From assembly GCF_026005215.1 (NCBI RefSeq), contig NZ_BPMA01000016.1, positions 102,242 to 166,241 of the forward strand: a stretch of DNA of 64,000 bases. The letters are read 5' to 3'. Of this stretch, positions 1-8,945 are shown piece after piece (the first letter of the stretch is position 1; each line of letters opens with the position of its first letter). Made by a program: the position numbers and the translations under genes. The notes under the pieces are model-generated. The model did not search any database. It worked only from the letters and a program-made list of their open reading frames with translations, and had not been told where the DNA came from. Source of the stretch: Capnocytophaga catalasegens. Lineage in GTDB: Bacteria; Bacteroidota; Bacteroidia; Flavobacteriales; Flavobacteriaceae.

Positions 1-126
1 ATTTGATAAATTGAGTATAAAACACCCAAGATACAGGTGTGAATTTGATAAACTAAGTATAAAACACCTAAGATACAGGTGTAAATTTGATAAACTGAGT
101 ATAAAACACTCAAGATACAGATGTCA
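1..126. repeat. Tandem 42-bp repeat array, three copies, truncated by window edge
   Basis: Three head-to-tail units of exactly 42 bp start at 1, 43 and 85. Each contains TTTGATAAA, then AGTATAAAACAC, then a short inverted repeat (ACACCT/AGGTGT around a 7-nt loop, perfect in copy 2, partly decayed in copy 3). There are no unique spacers, so this is not CRISPR. One frame is open through all copies, giving a 14-residue peptide repeat, but nothing shows that it is translated. The array probably continues upstream of the window. It shares its period and two sequence boxes with the array at 54566-54859. Confidence 0.9.
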
Positions 127-208
127 ATTTCTTCTTTTTATTAAAAAAATAAATAAAAATGTATAGAGATTTTTTAAGATAATTCTCTAATAATTCATAA
201 TATTCAAG

Positions 209-248
209 AAAATAAAAAAATACGAGAGGATATTAAAATCCTCTCGTA
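209..248 (-). terminator. Rho-independent terminator of hppA
   Basis: A perfect 11-bp stem (221-231 with 238-248) closes a 6-nt loop. On the minus strand it is followed by a T-rich run (209-220), 30 nt after the hppA stop codon. Confidence 0.85.
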
Positions 249-277
249 CATTATATCACAATAAAATCTATAAAAAG

Positions 278-3001
278 CTATTCGAATAAGCGAACATCTA
301 CACGGCGGTTTTTGGCACGGCATTCAGGTGTGTCATTCGCTTTACAAACTGGAAATTCTGCACCAAATCCTTCTGCTTTCAACCGCGAAGCATCAATTCC
401 TAAGCTTATTAACTTGTTCATTACCGATTCGGCGCGTTGTTGCGACAAGGTTTTGTTGATTTCTTGCGAACCCGTGTTATCGGTATAGCCTCCCATTTTG
501 AGTTTTACCTCTGGGAAGGCTTTCATTATCGATGCAATGTTCAAAAGTTGTTGTTCAGATTTTTCGGTAAGTTCATCGTTACCTGTTTTGAAATATACCC
601 GATCAAGGGTTGTCCAAGTTGAGAACTTAGTCTCGGTATCTGTATTTCCGATAAGGCTAAGGATTTTCTTTTCCGAAGAAAATTCACCTACATTGAGTTT
701 TTCTCCATTAGGAAGTATATATTCTGCCCATTCGCCCAAATCATAAACATAATTACCATCGGCATCCAATACTATTTTCTCTTCAATGAAAGTATTGGCT
801 TTTTGGTCTTCTAAGAAAACTTGCTCTTCTACTTGTTGAATTTCTTTGGTATGTCCGCCTAAGATAGGCGCAATAACCAAACCAACCAAGCAAGTAAGTT
901 TAATTAAGATATTCATAGAAGGACCTGAGGTGTCTTTAAAAGGGTCGCCCACCGTATCACCTGTAACAGCAGCTTTGTGAGCATCAGAACCTTTGTATGT
1001 CATTTGCCCGTTAATTTCAACACCTGCCTCGAACGATTTTTTGGCATTATCCCAAGCGCCTCCGGCATTGTTTTGGAAAATTGCCCAAAGTACTCCCGAA
1101 ACAGCCACACCAGCCATATAAGCTCCGAGTGCTTCTGCACCCATTACAAACCCAATGATTATCGGAGTAATAATGGTTATTGCCCCAGGAAGCATCATCT
1201 CACGGAGTGCAGCTTTGGTCGATATATCTACGCATTTTCCGTACTCGGGCGTACCTGTTCCGTCCATAATTCCAGGTATTTCACGAAATTGACGACGAAC
1301 CTCATTTACCATATCCATAGCTGCTTTCCCTACTGATTGCATAGCCAATGCCGAGAATACCACAGGAATCATTCCCCCAATGAAAAGAGCTGCCAGTACA
1401 TCAGCTTTGAAAATATTGATTCCGTCAATTCCCGTGAAGGTTACATACGCCGCAAACAATGCCAAAGCCGTGAGCGCTGCCGAAGCAATAGCAAAACCTT
1501 TTCCTACGGCAGCAGTTGTATTGCCCACAGAGTCTAAAATATCAGTGCGTCCGCGTACTTCTTTGGGTAATTCACTCATTTCGGCAATACCCCCAGCATT
1601 ATCCGAAATAGGACCAAAGGCATCAATAGCCAACTGCATTGCCGTAGTTGCCATCATTGCCGATGCAGCGATAGCAACTCCATAGAAACCTGCCAACACG
1701 TAAGAACCCCAAATAGCCACAGCAAACAAAAGTACTGATGAGAAAGTTGATTTCATACCCGTTGCCAATCCTGCGATGATATTGGTCGCCGCACCAGTTG
1801 ATGAGTTGCGAACAATATTAAGCACCGGTTTTTTACCCAAAGCAGTGTAAAATTCTGTAAAAGCCGAAATTAAAAGCCCCACAGACAGCCCAACTACTGT
1901 TGCCCAGAATACATTGGTGTTTGAAATTTCTTTAACTCCTTCGCCAAAGAAATTCATTTGAAGTGTTGCTGGCAACATATAGTGAATTAAGAACCAAGAT
2001 GCTACCAAAGTAAGCCCCAAAGCTACATAATTACCCAAGTTCAAAGAGGCTTGTACTTGCGCTTCTTTGGCGTCATTATTTTTTATTTTTACAAAGAAAG
2101 TCCCAACAATTGAGGCAATAATACCGATACCAGCAATCACCAAAGGAAGGAGAATGGGACCCATATTGCCAAAATTATCAGTAAAAGAACCATTAGCTTG
2201 TACCATATCTTTAATGATGTAATTCCCCAACACCATTGATGCTAATACCGTAGCTACATACGACCCGAAAAGGTCTGCTCCCATACCGGCTACATCTCCA
2301 ACATTGTCTCCTACATTATCTGCAATTGTTGCCGGATTGCGAGGGTCGTCTTCGGGGATACCTGCTTCAACTTTTCCTACCAAATCAGCTCCCACATCAG
2401 CAGCTTTCGTATAAATACCACCGCCCACACGCGCAAATAATGCTATAGACTCTGCACCCAAAGAAAAACCTGCCAAAGCCTCTAAAACAATGGTCATTTC
2501 AGCATAAAAATCACTTTTGCCTGTAATGAACATCGTAACAAAAATAAGAAAGAATAAGCTCAATCCTAGTACAGCCAAGCCAGCAACACCCAGTCCCATA
2601 ACTGTTCCTCCTCCAAAAGAAACTTTCAAAGCCTGTGGTAAGCTTGTTCGAGCTGCTTCAGTAGTACGAACGTTTGCTTTGGTAGCTATTCGCATACCAA
2701 TATTTCCTGCCAAAGCAGAGAAAAATGCTCCACAAACAAAAGCAACAACAATGAGCCAGTGTGTAGTTTCAACAAACTGAGAAATAACAAAAAGAGCCAC
2801 CGAAGCCAAAAGTACAAAAATAGCTAAGATGCGATATTCTGCGCTTAAAAAAGCCATCGCACCTTCTTGAATTTTGTCAGAAATACTTTGCATTCGCTCG
2901 TTTCCTGCATTTTGTTTTCCTATCCAAACGGATTTGCTAACCATTACTATTAGCCCAATAAGAGCTAATGCAATAGGTAAATAAATGAATATTTGTTCCA
3001 T
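278..3001 (-). CDS. hppA: Membrane-bound pyrophosphatase with C-terminal OmpA-like domain
   Basis: This 907-aa protein is a cation-pumping inner-membrane pyrophosphatase that couples PPi hydrolysis to Na+ and/or H+ export. The family signature GADLVGKVE...[19 protein letters not shown] lies near residues 200-240, and the protein is rich in membrane helices. The GNTTAA motif has Ala where K+-independent enzymes have Lys, so K+ dependence is predicted. Unusually, the enzyme does not end after its last helix: about 150 extra residues follow, and the last ~115 form an OmpA/MotB-type peptidoglycan-binding domain with the diagnostic TDNTGS and NRRVDVR motifs. Family structures place the C-terminus on the periplasmic side, so the domain could tether the pump to the cell wall (inference). 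The gene is monocistronic with a strong terminator. Ion specificity cannot be settled by eye. Confidence 0.95.
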   Translation of the reverse strand: MEQIFIYLPIALALIGLIVMVSKSVWIGKQNAGNERMQSISDKIQEGAMAFLSAEYRILAIFVLLASVALFVISQFVETTHWLIVVAFVCGAFFSALAGNIGMRIATKANVRTTEAARTSLPQALKVSFGGGTVMGLGVAGLAVLGLSLFFLIFVTMFITGKSDFYAEMTIVLEALAGFSLGAESIALFARVGGGIYTKAADVGADLVGKVEAGIPEDDPRNPATIADNVGDNVGDVAGMGADLFGSYVATVLASMVLGNYIIKDMVQANGSFTDNFGNMGPILLPLVIAGIGIIASIVGTFFVKIKNNDAKEAQVQASLNLGNYVALGLTLVASWFLIHYMLPATLQMNFFGEGVKEISNTNVFWATVVGLSVGLLISAFTEFYTALGKKPVLNIVRNSSTGAATNIIAGLATGMKSTFSSVLLFAVAIWGSYVLAGFYGVAIAASAMMATTAMQLAIDAFGPISDNAGGIAEMSELPKEVRGRTDILDSVGNTTAAVGKGFAIASAALTALALFAAYVTFTGIDGINIFKADVLAALFIGGMIPVVFSALAMQSVGKAAMDMVNEVRRQFREIPGIMDGTGTPEYGKCVDISTKAALREMMLPGAITIITPIIIGFVMGAEALGAYMAGVAVSGVLWAIFQNNAGGAWDNAKKSFEAGVEINGQMTYKGSDAHKAAVTGDTVGDPFKDTSGPSMNILIKLTCLVGLVIAPILGGHTKEIQQVEEQVFLEDQKANTFIEEKIVLDADGNYVYDLGEWAEYILPNGEKLNVGEFSSEKKILSLIGNTDTETKFSTWTTLDRVYFKTGNDELTEKSEQQLLNIASIMKAFPEVKLKMGGYTDNTGSQEINKTLSQQRAESVMNKLISLGIDASRLKAEGFGAEFPVCKANDTPECRAKNRRVDVRLFE

Positions 3002-3134
3002 AAAAAATTATGATTAAATAATATGTTATAAATTAAAGGCGTAAAATTACAAAATTTAGACAAAAAAACATATCTTTTTTGCAGAAAATTGAAAAAATAT
3101 TTTAATCAAAGATGTTCTTTCAGCAGAAAAGTTC

Positions 3135-3142
3135 TATCTTTG
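3135..3142 (+). promoter_or_regulatory. Promoter -7 box of the mlaEF operon
   Basis: TATCTTTG matches the Bacteroidota consensus TAnnTTTG exactly, 20 nt before the chosen mlaE start. It excludes an upstream in-frame ATG at 3112, which would precede the transcript start. Confidence 0.7.
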
Positions 3143-3162
3143 CCCCGAAAAAAAGCAGTTAT

Positions 3163-3900
3163 ATGAAACATATCGAAGCTATCGGAAGGTATTTTTTGAT
3201 GATATATGAAGTGTTCCGAAAGCGTACAAAATGGTCAATGACCAAGAAGCTAATACTCAAAGAAATAGATGACCTTATGTATGGGTCATTAGGGATTGTG
3301 GCGTTTATTTCGATATTTGTTGGCGCAGTTATTGCGATTCAAATGGCACTTAATATTGATAATCCGCTTATTCCCAAGAGTTTAATCGGGTTTGCAACAC
3401 GTCAAACGATTGTTTTGGAGTTTGCTCCTACATTTACCTCTATTATTGTCGCAGGGAAGGTCGGTTCGTTCATTACATCAAGCATCGGGACAATGCGAGT
3501 TACTGAGCAAATAGATGCATTAGATATTATGGGAGTCAATTCACTTAATTACCTGATTTTCCCTAAAATAATAGCTTTGCTTTTGTATCCATTCCTGATT
3601 TCAATGGCAATGGCTTTGGGTGTTTATGGAGGATATATAGCGGCAACGCTTGGCGGATATGCGACTTCGGCAGAGTTTCTGGAAGGACTTACACTAAATT
3701 TCCGAGCGTTTGATGTTTTTTATGCTTTTTTCAAAAGTTTAATATTTGCTTTTATTTTGGCAACAATTCCTTCGTATCATGGATATTATATGAAAGGCGG
3801 GGCGCTTGATGTGGGTAAAGCCAGTACGGTTTCGTTCGTTTGGACAAGTGTTGTTGTGATTATAATTGATTTTTTCATCACTCAAATAATGCTTACATAG
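3163..3900 (+). CDS. mlaE: MlaE-family ABC transporter permease
   Basis: A 245-aa polytopic inner-membrane permease of the MlaE/YrbE family, which moves phospholipid between inner and outer membrane together with an MlaF ATPase and an MCE-domain protein. About five hydrophobic segments are visible. The family-like stretch around VGSFITSSIGTMRVTEQIDAL is the coupling region, with the conserved glutamate and the EQIDAL motif. I start it at ATG 3163 because the -7 box lies at 3135-3142; the longer reading from 3112 would begin upstream of the transcript. The stop codon abuts the mlaF start with no gap, so the two are translationally coupled. No MCE-domain gene (mlaD) follows here; it must be encoded elsewhere. 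Confidence 0.9.
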   Translation: MKHIEAIGRYFLMIYEVFRKRTKWSMTKKLILKEIDDLMYGSLGIVAFISIFVGAVIAIQMALNIDNPLIPKSLIGFATRQTIVLEFAPTFTSIIVAGKVGSFITSSIGTMRVTEQIDALDIMGVNSLNYLIFPKIIALLLYPFLISMAMALGVYGGYIAATLGGYATSAEFLEGLTLNFRAFDVFYAFFKSLIFAFILATIPSYHGYYMKGGALDVGKASTVSFVWTSVVVIIIDFFITQIMLT

Positions 3901-4668
3901 ATGATAGAAGTTCAAGACATAAAAAAATCATTTGATGGAACAGAGGTACTCAAAGGTATTTCAGCAACTTTTCATACAGGAAAAACCAATTTGATTATAG
4001 GGCAAAGTGGTTCGGGTAAAACAGTTTTCTTAAAAACACTTTTGGGATTACATATTCCCGATAGTGGAAATATTGTTTATGATGGAATTAAATATGCCGA
4101 TATGACCAAAGACCAACGCCGTAGTTTGCGACAAGAAATGGGTATGGTTTTTCAAGGAAGCGCGCTATTTGATTCGATGACTGTTGAAGAAAATGTAATG
4201 TTTCCCTTGCAGATGTTTTCAAATCTGACGCAAGGTGAGATGAAAGATCGCGTTGATTTTGTTCTCGAAAAAGTAAATCTGGTAAATGCTCACAGCAAGA
4301 AACCTTCTGAAATATCAGGAGGCATGCAAAAACGTGTTGCCATTGCTCGTGCAGTGGTTAATTCGCCCAAGTATCTTTTCTGCGATGAACCCAACTCGGG
4401 ACTTGACCCTAAAACGGCTATTGTAATTGATAATCTGATACATACTGTAACGCAAGACTTCAACATAACGACCATTGTCAATACGCACGATATGAATTCG
4501 GTAATGGAAATAGGGGAGCAGATTATCTTTTTGAAGAATGGTTATAAAGAATGGGAAGGCTCTAAAGAAACGATATTCAAAACGGATAATGAGGCGGTTA
4601 CCGATTTTGTATATTCGTCCGAATTGTTCAAGAAAGTTCGACAAATGTATATTGAAGAGAGAGATTAG
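3901..4668 (+). CDS. mlaF: MlaF-family ABC transporter ATP-binding protein
   Basis: A 255-aa cytoplasmic ATPase that powers the MlaE permease. It has Walker A GQSGSGKT (near residue 36), the Q-loop MVFQGSALFDSMTVEENVMFP, the ABC signature ISGGMQKRVAIARA, Walker B YLFCDEPNSGLDP and the switch His in VNTHDM. ISGGMQKR and EPNSGLDP, instead of the usual LSGGQ and EPTSGLDP, are typical of the Mla/Ttg2 subfamily. It begins one base after mlaE ends and is the last gene of a two-gene operon; recG downstream has its own promoter. Confidence 0.92.
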   Translation: MIEVQDIKKSFDGTEVLKGISATFHTGKTNLIIGQSGSGKTVFLKTLLGLHIPDSGNIVYDGIKYADMTKDQRRSLRQEMGMVFQGSALFDSMTVEENVMFPLQMFSNLTQGEMKDRVDFVLEKVNLVNAHSKKPSEISGGMQKRVAIARAVVNSPKYLFCDEPNSGLDPKTAIVIDNLIHTVTQDFNITTIVNTHDMNSVMEIGEQIIFLKNGYKEWEGSKETIFKTDNEAVTDFVYSSELFKKVRQMYIEERD

Positions 4669-4704
4669 TTTGCCAAAATGCTGTAAATTATAATCAAATT
4701 TTTG

Positions 4705-4712
4705 TACTTTTG
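4705..4712 (+). promoter_or_regulatory. Promoter -7 box of recG
   Basis: TACTTTTG fits TAnnTTTG, 19 nt upstream of the recG ATG at 4732. An in-frame TTG at 4702 would lie upstream of the transcript. Confidence 0.65.
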
Positions 4713-4731
4713 TCTCCAAAAGCAATTTTTG

Positions 4732-6843
4732 ATGAATCCTGAAATATTACATACTCCCATTGAATATCTGAAAGGTGTAGGGACTCAGCGTGCCGAGTTG
4801 CTTAGGAATGAATTAGGAATTAACAATTTTCAAGATTTAATTCACTTATTTCCCAATCGATATATTGACCGAACAAAGTATTACAAAATAAATGAATTGC
4901 AACAAAGTAATTCTGATGTTCAAATTGTAGGTAAAATCATTCATTTGCGTACAGTTGAAGGTAAGAATAAAACTCAAAATCGGTTGGTAGCCACATTTGT
5001 TGATGAAACAGGACAAATGGAGCTTGTTTGGTTTCGGGGAGCTAAGTGGTTCAAAGACAATCTACAACTGAATGTTCCGTATGTGATTTTTGGTAAATGT
5101 AATTATTTTAATGGTGTATTTTCAATGCCACACCCCGAAATGGAAACCCAACAAGAGCATTCGCAAAATACCCAATCGGCAATTCAGCCTGTATATCCTT
5201 CAACTGAAAAACTTACCAAACGGGGAATTTCAAATCGTGTAATTCGCAAACTTGTACAAACGCTCTTTGCTGAGGTTGGCAAATCTTTTTACGAAACACT
5301 TCCCGAACATATTATATCGCACTTGCGTTTGATTTCCAAAGCCGATGCTTTACTTAATATTCATTTTCCACAATCGCAAGAGCTTTTAGCAAAAGCACAA
5401 TTTCGATTGAAGTTTGAGGAACTTTTCTACATACAACTCCAATTAGTTCAGAAAAATTTGCTAAATAAACAACGAATAAAAGGTTTTTGTTTTAGCAAAG
5501 TAGGGAATTATTTTTCTGATTTTTATAATAATCATTTGCCTTTTGCTCTTACCGAAGCTCAAAAACGAGTTATTAAAGAAATTCGTACCGATATGGGGTC
5601 ACATGCCCAAATGAATCGACTTCTACAAGGTGATGTAGGATCTGGAAAAACTATTGTAGCACTTATCAGTATGCTTTTGGCTTTGGATAATCAATATCAA
5701 GCCTGTTTGGTTGCTCCTACAGAAATTCTTGCTATTCAGCACTTTAACGGAATATCCGAATTGATAAAAGATATGAATATCAAAATAGCACTTCTGACAG
5801 GTTCTTCAAAAACTTCTGAACGAAAACAGATTCATGCAGATTTGGAAAATGGTGATTTGCAAATACTTATTGGAACACATGCGATTTTAGAAGATAAAGT
5901 TCAATTTAAAAATTTGGGACTTGCCATTATAGATGAGCAACATCGGTTTGGAGTAGCACAACGTTCTAAACTTTGGCATAAAAATCATATTCCACCTCAT
6001 ATTTTGATAATGTCGGCAACGCCGATTCCACGCACATTGGCTATGAGTTTGTATGGTGATTTGGATATTTCAGTAATTGATGAGCTACCTCCAGGACGCA
6101 AACCTATCCAAACGATACATCAATACGAAAACAAACGCTCACAAGTATATGATTTTCTTTATAAAGAAATAAAAAAAGGTCGTCAGGTATATGTAGTTTA
6201 TCCTTTGATAGAGGAATCAGAAACGCTTGATTATAAAAATCTTACAGAAGGATTTAATCAGTTGGCAGCTTGTTTTCCTACACCGGAGTTTCATATTTCG
6301 ATGGTTCATGGGCAAATGAAACCAGCTGAGAAAGAAATTGAAATGCAACGATTTGTAGAAGGGAAAACCCAGATTATGGTTGCTACAACAGTTATTGAAG
6401 TAGGTGTTAATGTTCCAAATGCTTCTGTTATGGTTATTGAGAGTGCTGAGCGCTTTGGTTTATCTCAATTGCATCAGTTGCGTGGGCGTGTTGGGCGAGG
6501 AGCAGAGCAGAGTTATTGTATTCTGATAACGGGAGTAAAACTTGGGTCGGATAGTCGTACGCGAATGGAGACGATGGTCGCTGCTAATGATGGTTTCCGG
6601 ATTGCTGAAGTTGATTTGAGATTGAGAGGACCTGGTGATATGACAGGAACTCAACAAAGTGGAGTATTGACTCTTAAAATAGCTGATATTGTTAAGGATA
6701 GTGATATTCTGAAAACAGCACGTGCCTTTGCTATTGAATTGTTGAAAATAGACCCAAATCTTGTTCAAGAACAGTTTCGCAACGTAGCATACACACTTGC
6801 TCAACTGAGGAAACATAAAAATATTTGGAATTATATAAGTTAA
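4732..6843 (+). CDS. recG: ATP-dependent DNA helicase RecG
   Basis: A 703-aa SF2 helicase that remodels stalled forks and Holliday junctions. It has an N-terminal wedge/OB domain (residues ~1-250), Walker A LLQGDVGSGKT, DEQH box (IIDEQHRFG), motif III MSATPIPRTLA, motif V/VI region TTVIEVGVNVPNA and QLRGRVGRG, and the C-terminal RecG segment DGFRIAEVDLRLRGPGDMTGTQQSG. The length is normal for the family. The start MNPEILHTPIEYLKGVG agrees with RecG N-termini and with the promoter at 4705. It converges on rpsU, and a shared hairpin separates the two. Confidence 0.97.
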   Translation: MNPEILHTPIEYLKGVGTQRAELLRNELGINNFQDLIHLFPNRYIDRTKYYKINELQQSNSDVQIVGKIIHLRTVEGKNKTQNRLVATFVDETGQMELVWFRGAKWFKDNLQLNVPYVIFGKCNYFNGVFSMPHPEMETQQEHSQNTQSAIQPVYPSTEKLTKRGISNRVIRKLVQTLFAEVGKSFYETLPEHIISHLRLISKADALLNIHFPQSQELLAKAQFRLKFEELFYIQLQLVQKNLLNKQRIKGFCFSKVGNYFSDFYNNHLPFALTEAQKRVIKEIRTDMGSHAQMNRLLQGDVGSGKTIVALISMLLALDNQYQACLVAPTEILAIQHFNGISELIKDMNIKIALLTGSSKTSERKQIHADLENGDLQILIGTHAILEDKVQFKNLGLAIIDEQHRFGVAQRSKLWHKNHIPPHILIMSATPIPRTLAMSLYGDLDISVIDELPPGRKPIQTIHQYENKRSQVYDFLYKEIKKGRQVYVVYPLIEESETLDYKNLTEGFNQLAACFPTPEFHISMVHGQMKPAEKEIEMQRFVEGKTQIMVATTVIEVGVNVPNASVMVIESAERFGLSQLHQLRGRVGRGAEQSYCILITGVKLGSDSRTRMETMVAANDGFRIAEVDLRLRGPGDMTGTQQSGVLTLKIADIVKDSDILKTARAFAIELLKIDPNLVQEQFRNVAYTLAQLRKHKNIWNYIS

Positions 6844-6868
6844 GATAAAAGATAAATGAAACAAAAAA

Positions 6869-6887
6869 GGTTTCTTTATAAGAAACC
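6869..6887. terminator. Bidirectional terminator between recG and rpsU
   Basis: An 8-bp stem GGTTTCTT/AAGAAACC with a 3-nt loop is flanked by an A-run on the left and a T-run on the right. It can serve both converging genes. Confidence 0.85.
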
Positions 6888-6924
6888 CTTTTCCATAAAA
6901 ATATGATAATCTCAAATGTAAAAT

Positions 6925-7119
6925 TTATATTTCTTCTTGGTCTTTCAATCTTTGAATAAATTGAGCTCGTTGTACAACATTTCTTTTCACAACAGAAGGT
7001 TTTGTAAAATGTTGTTTGCTACGAAGTTGGCGTATAATGCCCACACGATCAAACTTTCGTTTGTAACGTTTGAGTGCTCTATCTATATTTTCTCCGTCTT
7101 TTACTGGTATTATTAGCAT
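6925..7119 (-). CDS. rpsU: 30S ribosomal protein bS21
   Basis: A 64-aa basic ribosomal protein of the small-subunit platform. MLIIPVKDGENIDRALKRYK is the characteristic bS21 start. A longer in-frame reading to 7161 is rejected because it would begin upstream of the -7 box at 7150-7157. In Flavobacterium, bS21 helps bury the anti-Shine-Dalgarno end of 16S rRNA, which explains why most flavobacterial genes lack SD sequences. This gene instead has a near-complete SD, consistent with the reported autoregulation in which ribosomes lacking bS21 preferentially translate rpsU. It has its own promoter and a short leader of about 25 nt. Confidence 0.97.
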   Translation of the reverse strand: MLIIPVKDGENIDRALKRYKRKFDRVGIIRQLRSKQHFTKPSVVKRNVVQRAQFIQRLKDQEEI

Positions 7120-7126
7120 AATCTTA

Positions 7127-7136
7127 CACCTCCTTT
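7127..7136 (-). promoter_or_regulatory. Exceptionally strong Shine-Dalgarno of rpsU
   Basis: On the minus strand AAAGGAGGTG lies with GGAGG 9 nt before the ATG. It is almost fully complementary to the 16S rRNA tail. I saw no comparable SD at other starts in the window. Confidence 0.9.
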
Positions 7137-7149
7137 CATTTAGCGGGTG

Positions 7150-7157
7150 CAAAGATA
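7150..7157 (-). promoter_or_regulatory. Promoter -7 box of rpsU
   Basis: TATCTTTG on the minus strand is an exact match to TAnnTTTG. It places the transcript start near 7144 and leaves a leader of about 25 nt that consists mostly of the SD. Confidence 0.75.
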
Positions 7158-7301
7158 ACAATATATTTTTATTTTTGCAAATACTTTTCTAATTATTTTT
7201 CTGTAAAAATCGAAAAAGAGTGAAATGTTAAGTTCATAGGCTACTCTGATTTCATTGTCTATAAATGTTTGATGAAATAAATAAAGTTTTGTTATAATCA
7301 A

Positions 7302-7337
7302 AAAAAATAAAAAGCCTTAATATACATTAAGGCTTTT
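7302..7337 (-). terminator. Terminator of the small lipoprotein gene
   Basis: A perfect 11-bp stem (7311-7321 with 7326-7336) has a 4-nt loop and is followed on the minus strand by a T-run. It lies 12 nt after the stop codon of the 7349-7726 gene. Confidence 0.88.
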
Positions 7338-7348
7338 ATGTTTTACAT

Positions 7349-7726
7349 TTATCGCTTACAGTTTGCTTTCCAAGTGGCTCCTTCTTTTATAAAAAGAATA
7401 GTAAGATCACTTTTACTTATTGTAATGATACTTTGACTATCTCCACCGATAAGGTCAATTTTGTAAGCTTTTCCATCTTTAATTTCAACTCCTGTAATAC
7501 TAGGAATATCATCAGAGAAAATAAAATTGTATTTATCGCCTACTTTTGCTATTGTAACTTTTCCATTGTCGTTACTTTTGCTGTCATTTCCTTTAATATA
7601 AGAAACAGAACCCTCATACGTTCCTACAAATAGGTCATTGTCGGTAGGGTCATCATTTTTGCTACATGCAATTAGTGTAAATACAACTAATGATAAAAAA
7701 CTCAAAAATTTGATTGTTCGTTTCAT
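7349..7726 (-). CDS. Small lipoprotein of unknown function
   Basis: A 125-aa predicted lipoprotein. The signal peptide (residues 1-20) ends in the lipobox TLIAC, with Cys21 lipidated. The next residues, S-K-N-D-D, resemble the Capnocytophaga lipoprotein export signal (K followed by acidic residues), so the mature protein may be surface exposed. The remaining ~100 residues alternate polar and hydrophobic, as in a small beta-sandwich or lipocalin-like fold (GTYEGSVSY...), but I do not recognise a family. It is monocistronic with its own terminator; no clear promoter box was found. Confidence 0.8.
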   Translation of the reverse strand: MKRTIKFLSFLSLVVFTLIACSKNDDPTDNDLFVGTYEGSVSYIKGNDSKSNDNGKVTIAKVGDKYNFIFSDDIPSITGVEIKDGKAYKIDLIGGDSQSIITISKSDLTILFIKEGATWKANCKR

Positions 7727-7841
7727 ATAAAATAAAATTTAAATTAATACTGCATATTTAATAACAAGAATTATGCCAAAAAAATATTTTTCACAAATAA
7801 AATATGATTATTAGCTATTTTTTTATGAATATTTTAGCTTT

Positions 7842-8675
7842 TTATTGATGGTTTATAAAATTTTCAATTTCATTTATATACCAATCGAAATTATCATACA
7901 TTATATAATGAGTGCTTTTGGGTACATATACTAAAGTAGCTTGTTGGATATTTTTGTATTGTGAGTTCAGAATAGATTTGGCATATTTGAAATTGGTTTG
8001 TAAAAGAACAATTGTAGGAATTTTGATATTTTTTATTTTTTCACGAAGGTCGCTATTGGTTAATTCGCAATAGAGTTTAGCGAAAGTTTCTCTATCGGAA
8101 GCTAAGCTCCATTGTAGAATTTCGTTTATTTTCTCATTGTTTGAAGTCATTTTACAAATGGCTTTATATTGCTGATTTTCAAATTGTTTTTCTGGAATAG
8201 AAATAAATTTTTTGGTAAAAGACGAACAATTTTTTATTCGTTTGGAAGTAAAACTAAATATAGAAAATCCCGAAAAATAAGGAACAGCATCAATGATGAT
8301 GAGTTTTTGAAACAATTCAGGATAATCAGAAGCTAAATTCATTGCTATAACGCCTCCAAGGCTATGCCCTACAAGGATTGGTTTTTGAATATTTTGTTCT
8401 TGTATATAGCGAGCTATTTGGTCTGTCCAAAACGAAATAGATGAATTAGGATTGGGTTTTTCTGTTGCAAAACCAGCCATTGTCAAAGAATAACAAGTGT
8501 AAGAATCGTGCAAATGTTCAATAGTTTCCCTCCATATATCAGCGGAATTGGCCAGTCCTGGGATAAAAACAATAGACTGCTGAGTGACACCAGCCTTACT
8601 GACACTAAAAGGAAAATTTTGCCCAATACTATTTTGAAAACAAATTAAAAAACAAAAGAAAAGCGTTTTTTTCAT
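7842..8675 (-). CDS. Secreted alpha/beta-hydrolase
   Basis: A 277-aa alpha/beta-hydrolase with an N-terminal signal peptide (residues 1-18), hence periplasmic or exported. VFIPGLANSADIW supplies the oxyanion-hole region, GHSLGG (near residue 103) the nucleophile Ser, and the His in KSTHYIMYDN near the C-terminus completes the triad. The substrate is unknown. The start codon lies only 18 nt downstream of the stop codon of a displaced lepA 3' fragment (8694-8937), and no promoter box is visible between them. I infer that this gene was originally the second gene of a lepA operon and is now separated from the lepA promoter by ~5.8 kb of inserted DNA. Confidence 0.85.
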   Translation of the reverse strand: MKKTLFFCFLICFQNSIGQNFPFSVSKAGVTQQSIVFIPGLANSADIWRETIEHLHDSYTCYSLTMAGFATEKPNPNSSISFWTDQIARYIQEQNIQKPILVGHSLGGVIAMNLASDYPELFQKLIIIDAVPYFSGFSIFSFTSKRIKNCSSFTKKFISIPEKQFENQQYKAICKMTSNNEKINEILQWSLASDRETFAKLYCELTNSDLREKIKNIKIPTIVLLQTNFKYAKSILNSQYKNIQQATLVYVPKSTHYIMYDNFDWYINEIENFINHQ

Positions 8676-8693
8676 TTTATTTTATAAGAATTA

Positions 8694-8937
8694 TCAATCA
8701 TTCAACTTCAACACCGCCATAAACGCACTTTGTGGTACTTCTACGTTTCCGATTTGTCGCATACGTTTTTTCCCTTTTTTCTGTTTTTCAAGGAGTTTAC
8801 GCTTACGCGAGATGTCTCCTCCGTAACATTTGGCGGTAACATCTTTACGGAGTGCTTTGATGGTCTCACAAGCGATGATTTTCGTCCCCATAGCCGCCTG
8901 AATAGGAATGTCAAACTGCCTTGCATGGGATTAGTTC
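8694..8937 (-). pseudogene. Displaced lepA 3' end, fragment A
   Basis: About 240 bp encode the last ~75 residues of LepA/EF4 and a TGA stop. Over the clean 223 bp I counted 24 differences from the genuine lepA tail (~89% identity), nearly all synonymous; only A-to-T and R-to-C changes appear near its upstream end. Similarity fades at 8920-8937, where an HU-gene remnant begins. The divergence means this is a lepA tail from another lineage or an old native tail, not a fresh local copy. Its position 18 nt before the hydrolase suggests that it is the ancestral lepA 3' end, displaced by insertions. Confidence 0.9.
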
Positions 8938-8945
8938 AATACCGT

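Noticed and set aside
3112-3162. Extended N-terminus for MlaE
   Set aside because: The -7 promoter box lies inside this stretch, so it is unlikely to be in the mRNA.
8694-8891. Functional small protein identical to the LepA C-terminus
   Set aside because: It begins mid-domain with an accidental ATG and is best read as a gene fragment; no promoter of its own.
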